From positions 1 through 64,000 of the forward strand of contig JAFVRD010000041.1 in NCBI GenBank assembly GCA_017504435.1: a stretch of 64,000 bases of DNA, given 5' to 3'. Below are positions 33,167 through 42,351 of the stretch, piece by piece. The number at the start of each line of letters is the position of its first letter. Position 1 is the stretch's first letter. The notes under the pieces are model-generated. The model was not told the DNA's origin. It did no database searches and saw only the letters and a program-made list of their open reading frames with translations. The position numbers and the translations under genes were made by a program. This stretch comes from Lentisphaeria bacterium (lineage in GTDB: Bacteria > Verrucomicrobiota > Lentisphaeria > Victivallales > Victivallaceae).

Positions 33167-35836
33167 ATGACCCGGATCGACAACAAATCCTACCTTGAAC
33201 GAATCCAACTGAAAACCATCATGCTGGCAGAATTGGAAAAAAGCAGTTCGTATGACGATTTTTCCCGTTCCGCACAATTTTGTTTTGAACAGCTCCGGGA
33301 TGCCGGATTCTCTGATGTCCGGAAAATATCTCATCGTGCAGACGGCAAAAACACCGTTTTTGATTGTACGATGCCTCAGGCATGGTCGCTGGATCATGAG
33401 CAGCGGTCGTTTCTGGAAGTCTGCGGAGAAATTCTGCCGGAATGCGGCCGGGTTCTGGCAGACAGTACCGTAAATCCGCTTCATGCCAATATCTGGAGTG
33501 CCCCGACTCCGGCAGGAGGCATTACCGCAGAAGTCGTGGATCTCGACACTCTCAACGGGGATTACACCTCAGCCCGCGGCAAGTGGGTTTTGTATACTCC
33601 GCATGCGGGGGTGGAGCTTATGGGCGGACTGTACCATGAGCTTGCCGAAGCGGAGATCGCCGGATTGGTCTGCTGCAACATGCTCAATGCCGTTGCCATG
33701 CCCCGTGATATTGAGTGGTACAACGGTAACGGTCTCAACAGCTGGTATCTGACCGCCGGAGAAAAACGTTTCCCGACTTTTTCCATAACTCCGGCATCAG
33801 CCGGAGCGTTGCGCCGGCTGATGGCTGAACGCACCGTAACACTTCACGGTGAGATGTATTGCCGGATATATGACGGCGAAATATATACTGTAACCGCCCT
33901 GATCCCCGGAGAAAGCAGTGAAGAAGTTGCTCTGCTGGCTCATCTGTATGAACCGTTTGCCGGAGATGATGCGATCGGATTTGCCCATTTGTGCGAATTC
34001 GGACGGCAGCTGCTGGAACGGAAAGTCCGGTTGAAAAAAAGTTTGCGGTTGGTATTCTCCATGGAACTGTACGGTTTTGCCGCGTATTTACATGAATTCG
34101 GGAAAAATGTGATCCTGGCGGCAAATTTTGACGGTCTGGCATTTCTGGAAAGCCGTGATATAATTGTACGGCGTCTGCCGTTTTTCCGGGCGGGATTTAC
34201 CGATTTCCTGAATTATGATCTGCTGAAAAAACGTTTGCCGCAGCTGAAACTGATCCCGGAATGCGGCAATTTATCCGATGACACATTCTGCAACGACCGT
34301 TTTTTCGGTAAGAACGGTATTCCCACCTTCTGGCTGCATCACTGCTGCGACAAAAGTCATCACAATACCGGATATCTGTATCAGCCTGACTGGGAGGCGT
34401 GCCGGGAACAGCTGCCAGTTTTCGCAGAATTGACAGAAACCCTGCTCTGCGCGGAAAAACTGCCGGATTATTCCGCACGGGCGGCAAAAGAATTCATCTC
34501 CGCAGCCCGGAATATCCTGCGTGATCAGAGCCTTTCGGCATACGAAAAACAAATCCGCATCCAAGTGGAATATCTGCGAAATTCCAACCGTCTCTCCTCG
34601 GTAACTGCCTATACCGGACAGCACAGCTGTTCTGCCCGGCTGGATGCCGCATATGATAAATATTCAGCCATTGCGGCAAAATTGCCGTCCGCAGAATTTT
34701 CCGCCCCGGAATACCGTGCCATGCACCTGATCGTGTCCCGGGGCAAATACGGATATCCTTTTTCTCTGAGTCTCATCCCTGAAAATTTACGGCGCAAACT
34801 GCATTTGGACCGGGTGTTGTGGGCTGTTTTTGACGGCACACGGTCATTATTGGAATGTATCCGCATGGCCGATGCTGAATTAAATAAACGCACTCCGGAA
34901 ACAGAAATTCCGGCACTGATCGAAGATTTGAAACTGCTGGAGCGTTACGGTTATGTCAAACTGGATAATGACCGGGAGATAACTGCCGATGATTTTGCCG
35001 CGGCATTACAGAAACTCGGAGTACGCAAAAATATGAAAATGGTAGTGCATTCCACATTTTCATCGCTGGGAAATGTTGTCGGCGGCGCGGAGGCATGCTG
35101 TGAACAATTGCAGCTGGCGATCGGTGAAAACGGGGTATTGATGATGCCGGCATTTACATTTCAAGTTTATCTGCCGGGAACTTACGCCGAAGCATACGAT
35201 GTGCGTAATTCGCCGAGCAAAGTTGGGATACTGACTGAAGTATTCCGGAAAATGCCCGGTGTATACCGTTCATTTGATCCCTGCCACAGTTTCGCTGTTT
35301 GGGGCAAAAATGCTGAAAAATATGTGGCACAGCACCATTTGTATCCCACCATCGATCCGGAACATTCCCCGTTGGGGATGCTGTACCACGAAGGCGGCAT
35401 GGTACTCACCATATCCAGTGCTTCATCTGTAACTTTTATGCATCTGGTCGAGGAGATGTGCCAAGCGCGCTGCTGCGGCAAACGCGATGAAGAATACCGT
35501 ACCATATTACCGGATGGGCAGGAGGTCAAAACCCGGGCATGGAGCTGGCGGTCGTTCACTTGCGGGGATTGTCCTTCCAAGCGCACCGGGGAAATCTTTT
35601 CTCTGCTCCGCAAGCGCGGCAAACTCCGCGAAGTCATACTCAATGGAGCGGCATTGAAACTCTTTGCCATGGAAGATTATTTCCATGCTTACCGGAAACT
35701 GATGAAAAAATATTGCCGCAACGCTGCAGTTCCGCGGAAAGTGGCATGTTCTGTAAAATCCGACTGGGATGAAAAAAAGCGTCAGCTCAAAAAAACTGAC
35801 GCTTATACAGGCAGATGGATGCCGGATAAAGATTGA
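33167..35836 (+). CDS. DUF4910/M28-like peptidase domain fused to AAC(3)-type acetyltransferase domain
   Basis: An 889-residue three-part protein. Residues about 1-440 resemble the DUF4910/M28 zinc aminopeptidase fold; ligand candidates are in LLAHLYEP, GDDAIGFA, SMELYG, NFDGLA and WLHHCCDKSHH. A helical and winged-helix-like linker follows (about 440-610). The C-terminal part (about 620-850) is an AAC(3)/YokD-type domain (VVHSTFSSLG, LMMPAFTF, HSPLGMLYHEGG, TFMHLVEE). I know of no characterised protein with this order. No signal peptide. It may acetylate or release an amino-sugar or peptide product, not necessarily an antibiotic. Confidence 0.75.
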   Translation: MTRIDNKSYLERIQLKTIMLAELEKSSSYDDFSRSAQFCFEQLRDAGFSDVRKISHRADGKNTVFDCTMPQAWSLDHEQRSFLEVCGEILPECGRVLADSTVNPLHANIWSAPTPAGGITAEVVDLDTLNGDYTSARGKWVLYTPHAGVELMGGLYHELAEAEIAGLVCCNMLNAVAMPRDIEWYNGNGLNSWYLTAGEKRFPTFSITPASAGALRRLMAERTVTLHGEMYCRIYDGEIYTVTALIPGESSEEVALLAHLYEPFAGDDAIGFAHLCEFGRQLLERKVRLKKSLRLVFSMELYGFAAYLHEFGKNVILAANFDGLAFLESRDIIVRRLPFFRAGFTDFLNYDLLKKRLPQLKLIPECGNLSDDTFCNDRFFGKNGIPTFWLHHCCDKSHHNTGYLYQPDWEACREQLPVFAELTETLLCAEKLPDYSARAAKEFISAARNILRDQSLSAYEKQIRIQVEYLRNSNRLSSVTAYTGQHSCSARLDAAYDKYSAIAAKLPSAEFSAPEYRAMHLIVSRGKYGYPFSLSLIPENLRRKLHLDRVLWAVFDGTRSLLECIRMADAELNKRTPETEIPALIEDLKLLERYGYVKLDNDREITADDFAAALQKLGVRKNMKMVVHSTFSSLGNVVGGAEACCEQLQLAIGENGVLMMPAFTFQVYLPGTYAEAYDVRNSPSKVGILTEVFRKMPGVYRSFDPCHSFAVWGKNAEKYVAQHHLYPTIDPEHSPLGMLYHEGGMVLTISSASSVTFMHLVEEMCQARCCGKRDEEYRTILPDGQEVKTRAWSWRSFTCGDCPSKRTGEIFSLLRKRGKLREVILNGAALKLFAMEDYFHAYRKLMKKYCRNAAVPRKVACSVKSDWDEKKRQLKKTDAYTGRWMPDKD

Positions 35837-35838
35837 TT

Positions 35839-36432
35839 TTACAGCGTTCCCTTGGTGGAAAGCACTCCCTGAATACGCGGATCATAACCGGTCGCCTGAT
35901 CCAACGCTTTGGCAACTCCTTTGAAAATCGCTTCAAACAGGTGGTGGGTTTCAAATGATGTGATCATGCGGATGTGCATATTCAATCCGCATTTCACACA
36001 AAATGCCTGGAAAAATTCGTGGAACAGCCGGGTGTCGATACCATTGAGCTGCTGGGCTGGCGGGGTCACATCATAGTAAAGTCCCGGACGGCCGGAAATA
36101 TCCAGCGCGATCATGACCAGAGTCTCATCCATGGGCAGCAGAAAACTGCCGTAACGGCGGATACCCGCTTTATCTCCGGCGGCTTTGGCAAATGCTTCGC
36201 CCATCACCAATCCCAGGTCTTCCATAGTGTGGTGGCAATCGACCTCCAGATCACCTTTGGCACGCACGGTAAGATCAAAGAGCCCGTGACGGGCAAAAAG
36301 TGTGAGCATGTGATCAAGAAAAGGTATCCCGGTAGCGACATCGGCTTTGCCGGAACCGTCCAGAGTAATGGCGCAAAAAATATCGGTTTCAGCGGTTTTC
36401 CGGCTGACTTCGGCAGTGCGGACAGTGAACAT
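35839..36432 (-). CDS. hisB: Imidazoleglycerol-phosphate dehydratase
   Basis: Catalyses the sixth step of histidine synthesis, dehydrating imidazole glycerol phosphate. The 197-residue monofunctional form has the manganese-binding FLDHM (38-42) and HHTMED (67-72) of the first half and THHLFEA in the second. No other his genes are adjacent. The ribosome binding site lies in a small hairpin, AGAGG-TTT-CCTCT on the plus strand (36436-36448), just before the ATG. Confidence 0.95.
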   Translation of the reverse strand: MFTVRTAEVSRKTAETDIFCAITLDGSGKADVATGIPFLDHMLTLFARHGLFDLTVRAKGDLEVDCHHTMEDLGLVMGEAFAKAAGDKAGIRRYGSFLLPMDETLVMIALDISGRPGLYYDVTPPAQQLNGIDTRLFHEFFQAFCVKCGLNMHIRMITSFETHHLFEAIFKGVAKALDQATGYDPRIQGVLSTKGTL

Positions 36433-36496
36433 GGCAGAGGTTTCCTCTCAGTAAACAGTTGATATTGCTGACTTCACAATCGTATTACAGGAGGTT

Positions 36497-36525
36497 AATA
36501 TAGCACTTTGCATTGATTATGTCAA
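36497..36525 (-). promoter_or_regulatory. Promoter of hisB
   Basis: Minus strand perfect TTGACA (36525-36520), 17 bp, TATATT (36502-36497). Confidence 0.8.
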
Positions 36526-36535
36526 CCTTGACAGC

Positions 36536-36564
36536 TTGCAATCACGTCACCTTGCATTTATATT
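36536..36564 (+). promoter_or_regulatory. Putative promoter of the exonuclease gene
   Basis: TTGCAA (36536-36541), 17 bp, TATATT (36559-36564), 41 bp before the ATG. Confidence 0.4.
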
Positions 36565-36605
36565 ATAACAAAAGATGAAGAGTTTATTTCAAGGAGAATA
36601 GTATT

Positions 36606-37403
36606 ATGCTGGAAAATCTGCAGCTGGAACGGCCGTTGGTGGTTTTTGATATTGAAAGTACCGGTGTGGTTCCGCAACGTGACCGTATTGTGGAGATCGC
36701 AGTAATGAAAATCATGCCGGATGGTTCTTCCCGTACTACCGTGCGCCGGTTGAATCCGGGCATGCCGATCCCGCCGGGCGCAACTGCCATTCACGGCATT
36801 TCCGATGCTGATGTGGCAGATTGTCCGTTCTTTGAAGATATCGCCGACAAACTGCTTTCTTATCTGGACGGCTGTGATCTTGCCGGATACAATATTTCCG
36901 GATTTGATGTGCCGCTGTTGGAAAATGAATTCAAACGTGCGGGACTGGATCTGCAGACCTCGTCCCGCAAAATCGTTGATGCGTATGCGATTTTCTGCAA
37001 ACTTTATCCCCGGACGCTGACGGCTGCATATAAATTCTTCTGCGGCAAAGATCTGGAAAACGCCCACGGCGCAGCCGCAGATACGGAGGCGACCTGGGAA
37101 GTCCTGCTCGGCGAATTGGCACGTCATCCCGAATTGCCGCGCAAAGTGGATGAATTGGCGGATTATTCCGATATGAGCGATCCGGATGCAGTGGATAAAA
37201 GCCGCCGTTTCAAGTGGAACGGCGATGAAGTGATCGTCAATTTCGGCAAATATTCCGGACGTACCCTCCGGGATATCGCGGAAAATGAACCGGGATTTCT
37301 GCGGTGGATCATTAAAAATGACTTCCCGGAAGATGTCCGGGATATCGCCGGAAACGCATTGCTGGGCAAGTTCCCGGAACGTAAAAACAATGACGGAGAG
37401 TGA
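36606..37403 (+). CDS. DnaQ-like 3'-5' exonuclease
   Basis: A 265-residue DEDD-superfamily exonuclease. FDIESTG (14-20) holds the first two metal ligands, GYNISGFDVPLL the third aspartate, and HGAAADTEAT the last histidine and aspartate. The C-terminal part (about 195-250) has the VNFGKYSGRTLRDIAE signature often attached to such exonucleases (DUF3820-like). It probably proofreads or trims DNA or RNA in repair. AAGGAG precedes the ATG. The next gene overlaps its end by 14 bp. Confidence 0.88.
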   Translation: MLENLQLERPLVVFDIESTGVVPQRDRIVEIAVMKIMPDGSSRTTVRRLNPGMPIPPGATAIHGISDADVADCPFFEDIADKLLSYLDGCDLAGYNISGFDVPLLENEFKRAGLDLQTSSRKIVDAYAIFCKLYPRTLTAAYKFFCGKDLENAHGAAADTEATWEVLLGELARHPELPRKVDELADYSDMSDPDAVDKSRRFKWNGDEVIVNFGKYSGRTLRDIAENEPGFLRWIIKNDFPEDVRDIAGNALLGKFPERKNNDGE

Positions 37404-38220
37404 TATTGTCCGCATTGCATCCATGCTGGATGATGAGGATGAGAATGTCGGCGTAAATCTGCTGGCGCAGTTGATTGCGCGGGCGGATGAATTGGGAGAT
37501 CTGCCCGGAATACTGCAGGAAAGTTCCGATCCGGTGGTGCGACGCCGGGCGCATCAGCTGCAAAGTGCCTTGAATATGCGCCGCCGCAGAGAGGATTTTC
37601 ACCGCCGGATATTCTCCGCATCACCGGAATTGATCCCCGGTCTGGAGGAGCTGCATTTGCTCTGGTTTGACCGGGATTCTGCCGCCGGATTGCGGGAAAT
37701 GGTGGATGGATTCTGCAAAGATTTTCTCCGGGATGCCCCCCGGAATGTGGAAGATATAGAGTGTTTCATGCGTAAAAGGTCGCTGATGCCTGCGCCGGAA
37801 ACAACGATCGTGCCGGAAAATTATTGTATCGGAACTGTACTTGACCGGCACACCGGAGCCACATCTTTACTGTTGGCTCTGGGCAGAGAACTTGCCGGGA
37901 ATCCGGCATTGCAGATGGTCATGGTATTGGATGAATTCGGATTGTATGACCGTGACCGGGGGCTGCTGCTTACCGGCGGAGGCACTTGGAAATTATGCCG
38001 TGCGCCGGGGACGGACAGTATGAAAATCTGGGATAACCGGATGATTTTGCAATATATCTCCGGTATATTGCTCTCCTGTGCGGTGAACAGTGACAGTTAC
38101 CGTTATGTCATGAGCATCGCCCAGGCGGTCAGCGGGGATCGCAGTGAACATGTATTTGATGCGTTTCCGTATCCGTTCCGGACTGAGCCGGAGGATGAGG
38201 AAACAGAGGATATTCAGTAA
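37390..38220 (+). CDS. Hypothetical protein, weak SirB1/transglutaminase-like similarity
   Basis: A 276-residue protein not firmly recognised. The N-terminal half is helical and HEAT-like. A segment near the middle (NYCIGTVLDRHTGATSLLLALGREL) resembles the VLERRRGIPISLALLY core of SirB1 proteins, but the transglutaminase catalytic residues are not evident. The acidic tail ends EDEETEDIQ. It starts 14 bp inside the exonuclease gene, with an in-gene GGA only weakly placed, so it is translationally coupled and probably functionally linked. Confidence 0.5.
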   Translation: MTESDIVRIASMLDDEDENVGVNLLAQLIARADELGDLPGILQESSDPVVRRRAHQLQSALNMRRRREDFHRRIFSASPELIPGLEELHLLWFDRDSAAGLREMVDGFCKDFLRDAPRNVEDIECFMRKRSLMPAPETTIVPENYCIGTVLDRHTGATSLLLALGRELAGNPALQMVMVLDEFGLYDRDRGLLLTGGGTWKLCRAPGTDSMKIWDNRMILQYISGILLSCAVNSDSYRYVMSIAQAVSGDRSEHVFDAFPYPFRTEPEDEETEDIQ

Positions 38221-38254
38221 AAATTTATAAATAAAATGAGGACACAGCAAGATT

Positions 38255-39133
38255 ATGAGCCGTATTATTCCTGAAATAGATTGGAACCGGGTCGATGTGT
38301 TGATCGACCTTGCCGTTAGTGAAGACCTGGGCGATCTGGGTGATACAACCACATTGTCCGTCGTGCCGGAGAATGCCGCGGCCAAAGCAGTGCTGCTGTG
38401 CAAAGAACCGGAAATGGTGGTCGCCGGAATGATGGTCGCAGAACGGGTGTTCAAAAAAATCGATCCCGCTCTGAAATTCGTTCACTTCAAAAAAGACGGT
38501 GATCTTTGCAAAAAAGGTGATCTGCTCGGTGAGATCAGCGGTTCAGCCCGTGCCATTCTCACTGCGGAACGTACTGCATTGAATTTCATCCAGCGGCTCT
38601 GCGGCGTTGCCACCATGTCCCATATTTATGCCCGGGAACTGGCAGACAGCAATTGTGTGGTACTGGATACCCGTAAAACCACTCCCGGATACCGCAATCT
38701 GGAAAAATATGCCGTTGCAGTCGGCGGTTCCACCAACCACCGGATCGGTCTGTATGACCGCATCATGATCAAAGACAACCACCGGGAAATGGCGGCGATC
38801 GAGGGCGACGGAGCCATCCGCCGCGCAGTGGAACGCGCCCGCAAAGCTTATCCGGAATTGGAAATCGAGGTCGAAGCGGATAAACTTGAAGAGGTCAGTG
38901 AAGCTGCCGATTGCGGTGTGGAACACATCATGCTGGACAACATGTCCAATGAAACTATGATGAAAGCGGTCGCGATCAATGCCGGACGCGCCAAACTGGA
39001 GGCTTCCGGCGGGATTACCCTGCCCAGATTGAAAGAGATCGGTCGTATCGGAGTTGATTTTGTTTCAGCCGGAGCGTTGACCCATTCAGTGCGTTCCATG
39101 GATATTTCGCTGGACATTGAGGTGACCAGATGA
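38255..39133 (+). CDS. nadC: Nicotinate-nucleotide diphosphorylase (quinolinate PRTase)
   Basis: Makes nicotinate mononucleotide from quinolinate and PRPP in NAD synthesis. The 292-residue length and motifs DTRKTTPG (near 143-150), GGSTNHR and IMIKDNH are diagnostic. No nadA or nadB adjoins. It is 34 bp after the hypothetical gene and its stop overlaps ruvA (ATGA). Confidence 0.95.
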   Translation: MSRIIPEIDWNRVDVLIDLAVSEDLGDLGDTTTLSVVPENAAAKAVLLCKEPEMVVAGMMVAERVFKKIDPALKFVHFKKDGDLCKKGDLLGEISGSARAILTAERTALNFIQRLCGVATMSHIYARELADSNCVVLDTRKTTPGYRNLEKYAVAVGGSTNHRIGLYDRIMIKDNHREMAAIEGDGAIRRAVERARKAYPELEIEVEADKLEEVSEAADCGVEHIMLDNMSNETMMKAVAINAGRAKLEASGGITLPRLKEIGRIGVDFVSAGALTHSVRSMDISLDIEVTR

Positions 39134-39720
39134 TCGGTCGGATCTCCGGCAAACTGCTGGAAAAAGAGTTCACCTGCTGTCTGGTGGATGTTCAGGGCGT
39201 AGGTTATGAAATCCAGATCCCGCTGTCAACTTTTGACAAACTGCCTCAGGAGGGTGAACCGGTCACACTTCATATATTCACCGCAGTCAGAGAAGATGCC
39301 ATCACCCTGTACGGTTTTGCCGGCAAAGATGAAAAACTTTTGTTCCAGCAATTGATCGCAGTTTCCGGTGTCGGCGGTAAACTGGCATTGAATGTGCTTT
39401 CCGCCATGCCGGCAGCATCATTTTGTGCGGCGGTCGGTTCCGGTGATGTCAAAGCACTGTCCCGGATCAACGGAGTGGGCAAACGTACCGCAGAACGGCT
39501 GATCGTGGAATTGCGGGATAAACTTGCCGGTATTGATCCGGCAGTCATGCCGATAGCCTCCGGCAGTACCGGGGCGGATGCGGCAGCAGCACTGGAACAG
39601 CTCGGATTCCGCAAGGATGCCGTCAATAAGGTGGTAAACAGTTTGCTGACCGAATTGCCGGAAGCGGAACGCACGACCGAAAACCTGATCCGGGCAGCAC
39701 TTTTGAAACTCAACTTCTGA
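39130..39720 (+). CDS. ruvA: Holliday junction branch-migration protein RuvA
   Basis: DNA-binding subunit that tetramerises on Holliday junctions and recruits the RuvB motor. The 196-residue product has the OB-fold N domain, the helix-hairpin-helix SGVGGKLALN and INGVGKRTAERLIVEL repeats, and a C-terminal RuvB-binding domain (about 145-196). It overlaps nadC by 4 bp. ruvB and ruvC are not in the window. Confidence 0.95.
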   Translation: MIGRISGKLLEKEFTCCLVDVQGVGYEIQIPLSTFDKLPQEGEPVTLHIFTAVREDAITLYGFAGKDEKLLFQQLIAVSGVGGKLALNVLSAMPAASFCAAVGSGDVKALSRINGVGKRTAERLIVELRDKLAGIDPAVMPIASGSTGADAAAALEQLGFRKDAVNKVVNSLLTELPEAERTTENLIRAALLKLNF

Positions 39721-39742
39721 GCATAAAGGAGCTGAAAAGAAT

Positions 39743-39985
39743 ATGAAAAACAATCAGGATCCTCAAGCCATGCTGCTGGGAGTCGGTCTGGATAATTCCG
39801 ACGGTCATAAGCGGATCACCAGAGGAGATAATTTTTATCTCGCCGGCGGTTCGGAGGAAACCCACGAAAGAATGACCGAAACCGTGATAAAATTCAATGA
39901 AAAATTGGCGCGCAAAGGCAAAGATCTTCGCGAACTTTCCCGGGAGGAATTTACCGATATGATGCGCGAAGCTCAGGATAAATGA
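39743..39985 (+). CDS. Conserved small protein, unknown function
   Basis: An 80-residue charged, probably soluble protein with a GVGLDNSDGHKRITRG start and a helical, Lys/Glu-rich tail. It has a good AAAGGAG site and overlaps priA by 4 bp. I recognise no domain. Its firm place between ruvA and priA suggests a role near replication or recombination, but this is inference from position only. Confidence 0.7.
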   Translation: MKNNQDPQAMLLGVGLDNSDGHKRITRGDNFYLAGGSEETHERMTETVIKFNEKLARKGKDLRELSREEFTDMMREAQDK

Positions 39986-42204
39986 TCGCCAAAGTCCTCA
40001 CTGACATCTCTCTGGACCGGGAGTTTGATTATCTGATCCCAGCCGGAGGCGATTACCGGGTGGGCAGTGCTGTCAAAGTACCTTTCGGCAGGAGCGTCCG
40101 CAGCGGTTACATCGTAAGTATCTGTAAAAACAGTTCTTATGACCATGCCAAACTCCGGGAAATATCCGGTATCGACACCTCCCGTGCCGCCATACCGGAA
40201 AATCTCATCGCTCTGGGCAAATGGATTTCAGAATATTACTGTGCCTCTCAGGAGCATGCCATGCGGACACTTCTGCCGGCAGCAGTCCGCAGCGGCAAAC
40301 TCAAAGAACGCACCTGCAAACTCTATTCGGCAGCCGACCGGAGTGCCGCTGAAAAATATATCATTGAACACTCCCGGGATGCCAGGTTGGCAAAACGCAT
40401 AAAAGTGCTGCAGCTGGTCATGCGCAAAGGTGAAGCTGTCAAAGCGGAATATTCCGGTGATATCGATTTCAGTGCCGGGGCGTTTGATGCTCTGGTGAAA
40501 GAAGGGTTGATATCCTGCCGGGAACAGCCGTTGAACAGCGATATGCTTGCCGGTGTCGAACCGGTACCGGATGCACCTCTGAAACCGACCGTCGATCAGC
40601 AAAAAGCTCTGACAATGGTCGATGACATGCTTGCCGGAACAGCCTCTTCACATGTGCTTTTGCTGTACGGCACGACCAACAGTGGTAAAACCGAAGTATA
40701 TTTGCAGGCGATAGCTAAAACCATCGCACTGGGAAAATCTGCCATTGTACTGGTGCCGGAAATTTCTCTGACTCCGCAGACGGTGCGGCGGTTCCGGGCG
40801 CGGTTCGGCAATAATTTAAGTGTATTGCACAGCCGTTTGACCGACCGGGAACGATTCGATGAATGGAACCGGATCAATGCCGGAAAAGTACAGATCGCAA
40901 TCGGAGCGCGCTCAGCACTGTTCGCCCCATTCCGCGATCTGGGTCTGATCGTGGTGGATGAGGAACATGACAGCAGTTACAAACAATCCGAATCTCCGCG
41001 TTATCTGGCACGTGACGTGGCTGTCATGCGGGGCAAATTGGATAATGCCAGTGTTATTCTCGGTTCGGCGACACCATCTGCCGAATCGCTTTACAATGCT
41101 GCCGCCGGAAAATTTCTCCTCTGCCGTATGGCAGCACAGGTGGCAGATAAACCTGCGCCGCTGATCCGCATCATTGACCGCCGTCTGGATCCCCCTCCTG
41201 AACCGGGGGTGAGCAATCTGCTTTCCCCGTTTCTCATCAATGCGGTACATGAACGCATTGAACGTGCCGAACAGACGATTTTGTTTCTCAACCGCCGCGG
41301 CTATGCCCGGGCCTTATGCTGTCCCCAGTGCGGTTATGAAGCGCGCTGTCCGGAGTGTTCAGTGAACTACAATTATACTTACAGCCGTTCCCGGGAGGTT
41401 TTAAGCTGCCATCTGTGCGGCAATATCATCCCGGCTCCGGCGAATTGTCCGCAATGCGGTTCACCTGAGATCCGCTATCTGGGCAGCGGCACCGAAAAAC
41501 TGGAAAGCATTGTCCACGGCATTTTTCCGGATGCCCGGATCGGCAGGATGGATTCCGATTTGATGCGCAGTTCCACAGATTACGAGGTGGTGCTGGACAA
41601 ATTCAGCCGGGGAAAACTGGATATTCTGGTCGGCACCCAGATGATCGCTAAAGGACTTCACTTTCCCGGTGTGACTCTGGTGGGAGTGATCAATGCCGAT
41701 CAGGGGTTGAGCATGCCGGATTTCCGGGCGCAGGAACGGACATTTCAAATGCTTACGCAGGTGGCAGGACGTGCCGGGCGTGGTGAAAGGCGCGGTGAAG
41801 TGATTTTTCAGACCTCCAAAGACAGTGAAGTGCTGCAATTTGCCTCGACATTGGATTTTGACGGATTCGCCAAATTTGATGCTGAATTCCGGGAAATGTT
41901 GAATTATCCGCCTTATTCAAGACTGATCGCAATTATTTTCAAAGGCGAAAATGAGAAAACTGTCGCAGATTATGCAGCGGCATTTGCCGCTGAATTGGAA
42001 GTTTACAAACATGACCGCATCCGGATAACTCCGCCGGCTCCGGCTCCGATAGAAAAAATCCGCAATCAATACCGTTATCTTATGACTGTCCGCGGCAACG
42101 GCTTGAAAACCATCCGGGAAGCTATCCGGATCCTGGCATTACACAGAATACCGCCTGCCGGAGTTTCTGTGGCAGTGGATGTCGATGCCCAGGATCTGAT
42201 GTAA
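39982..42204 (+). CDS. priA: Primosomal replication restart helicase PriA
   Basis: The 740-residue protein restarts stalled forks and loads the replicative helicase. It has the N-terminal 3'-DNA-binding domain, Walker A TTNSGKTE, a DEEH box, eight zinc-binding cysteines in four CxxC-type pairs (CCPQC, CPEC, CHLC and CPQC) and the C-terminal helicase motifs (GTQMIAKG, QVAGRAGRG). It is translationally coupled to the preceding small gene. Confidence 0.95.
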   Translation: MIAKVLTDISLDREFDYLIPAGGDYRVGSAVKVPFGRSVRSGYIVSICKNSSYDHAKLREISGIDTSRAAIPENLIALGKWISEYYCASQEHAMRTLLPAAVRSGKLKERTCKLYSAADRSAAEKYIIEHSRDARLAKRIKVLQLVMRKGEAVKAEYSGDIDFSAGAFDALVKEGLISCREQPLNSDMLAGVEPVPDAPLKPTVDQQKALTMVDDMLAGTASSHVLLLYGTTNSGKTEVYLQAIAKTIALGKSAIVLVPEISLTPQTVRRFRARFGNNLSVLHSRLTDRERFDEWNRINAGKVQIAIGARSALFAPFRDLGLIVVDEEHDSSYKQSESPRYLARDVAVMRGKLDNASVILGSATPSAESLYNAAAGKFLLCRMAAQVADKPAPLIRIIDRRLDPPPEPGVSNLLSPFLINAVHERIERAEQTILFLNRRGYARALCCPQCGYEARCPECSVNYNYTYSRSREVLSCHLCGNIIPAPANCPQCGSPEIRYLGSGTEKLESIVHGIFPDARIGRMDSDLMRSSTDYEVVLDKFSRGKLDILVGTQMIAKGLHFPGVTLVGVINADQGLSMPDFRAQERTFQMLTQVAGRAGRGERRGEVIFQTSKDSEVLQFASTLDFDGFAKFDAEFREMLNYPPYSRLIAIIFKGENEKTVADYAAAFAAELEVYKHDRIRITPPAPAPIEKIRNQYRYLMTVRGNGLKTIREAIRILALHRIPPAGVSVAVDVDAQDLM

Positions 42205-42351
42205 TTGCAATAAAAACAGATATTTTCAGATGAAAAAGAGTTTTTTAGAGAAAAAAACCGCTTTTTTGAGATAAGTTATTTGCTTTATTGTCAAAGCGGT
42301 GGTACTTTATACAATGCTATACGGCAAAATCTACAAAAATGAGGTTAACAA

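Noticed and set aside
33167-35836. Reading the AAC(3) domain as an aminoglycoside-resistance gene
   Set aside because: The domain is fused to a peptidase-like part and sits in a glycan locus; no resistance neighbours. AAC(3)-fold proteins outside resistance are common.
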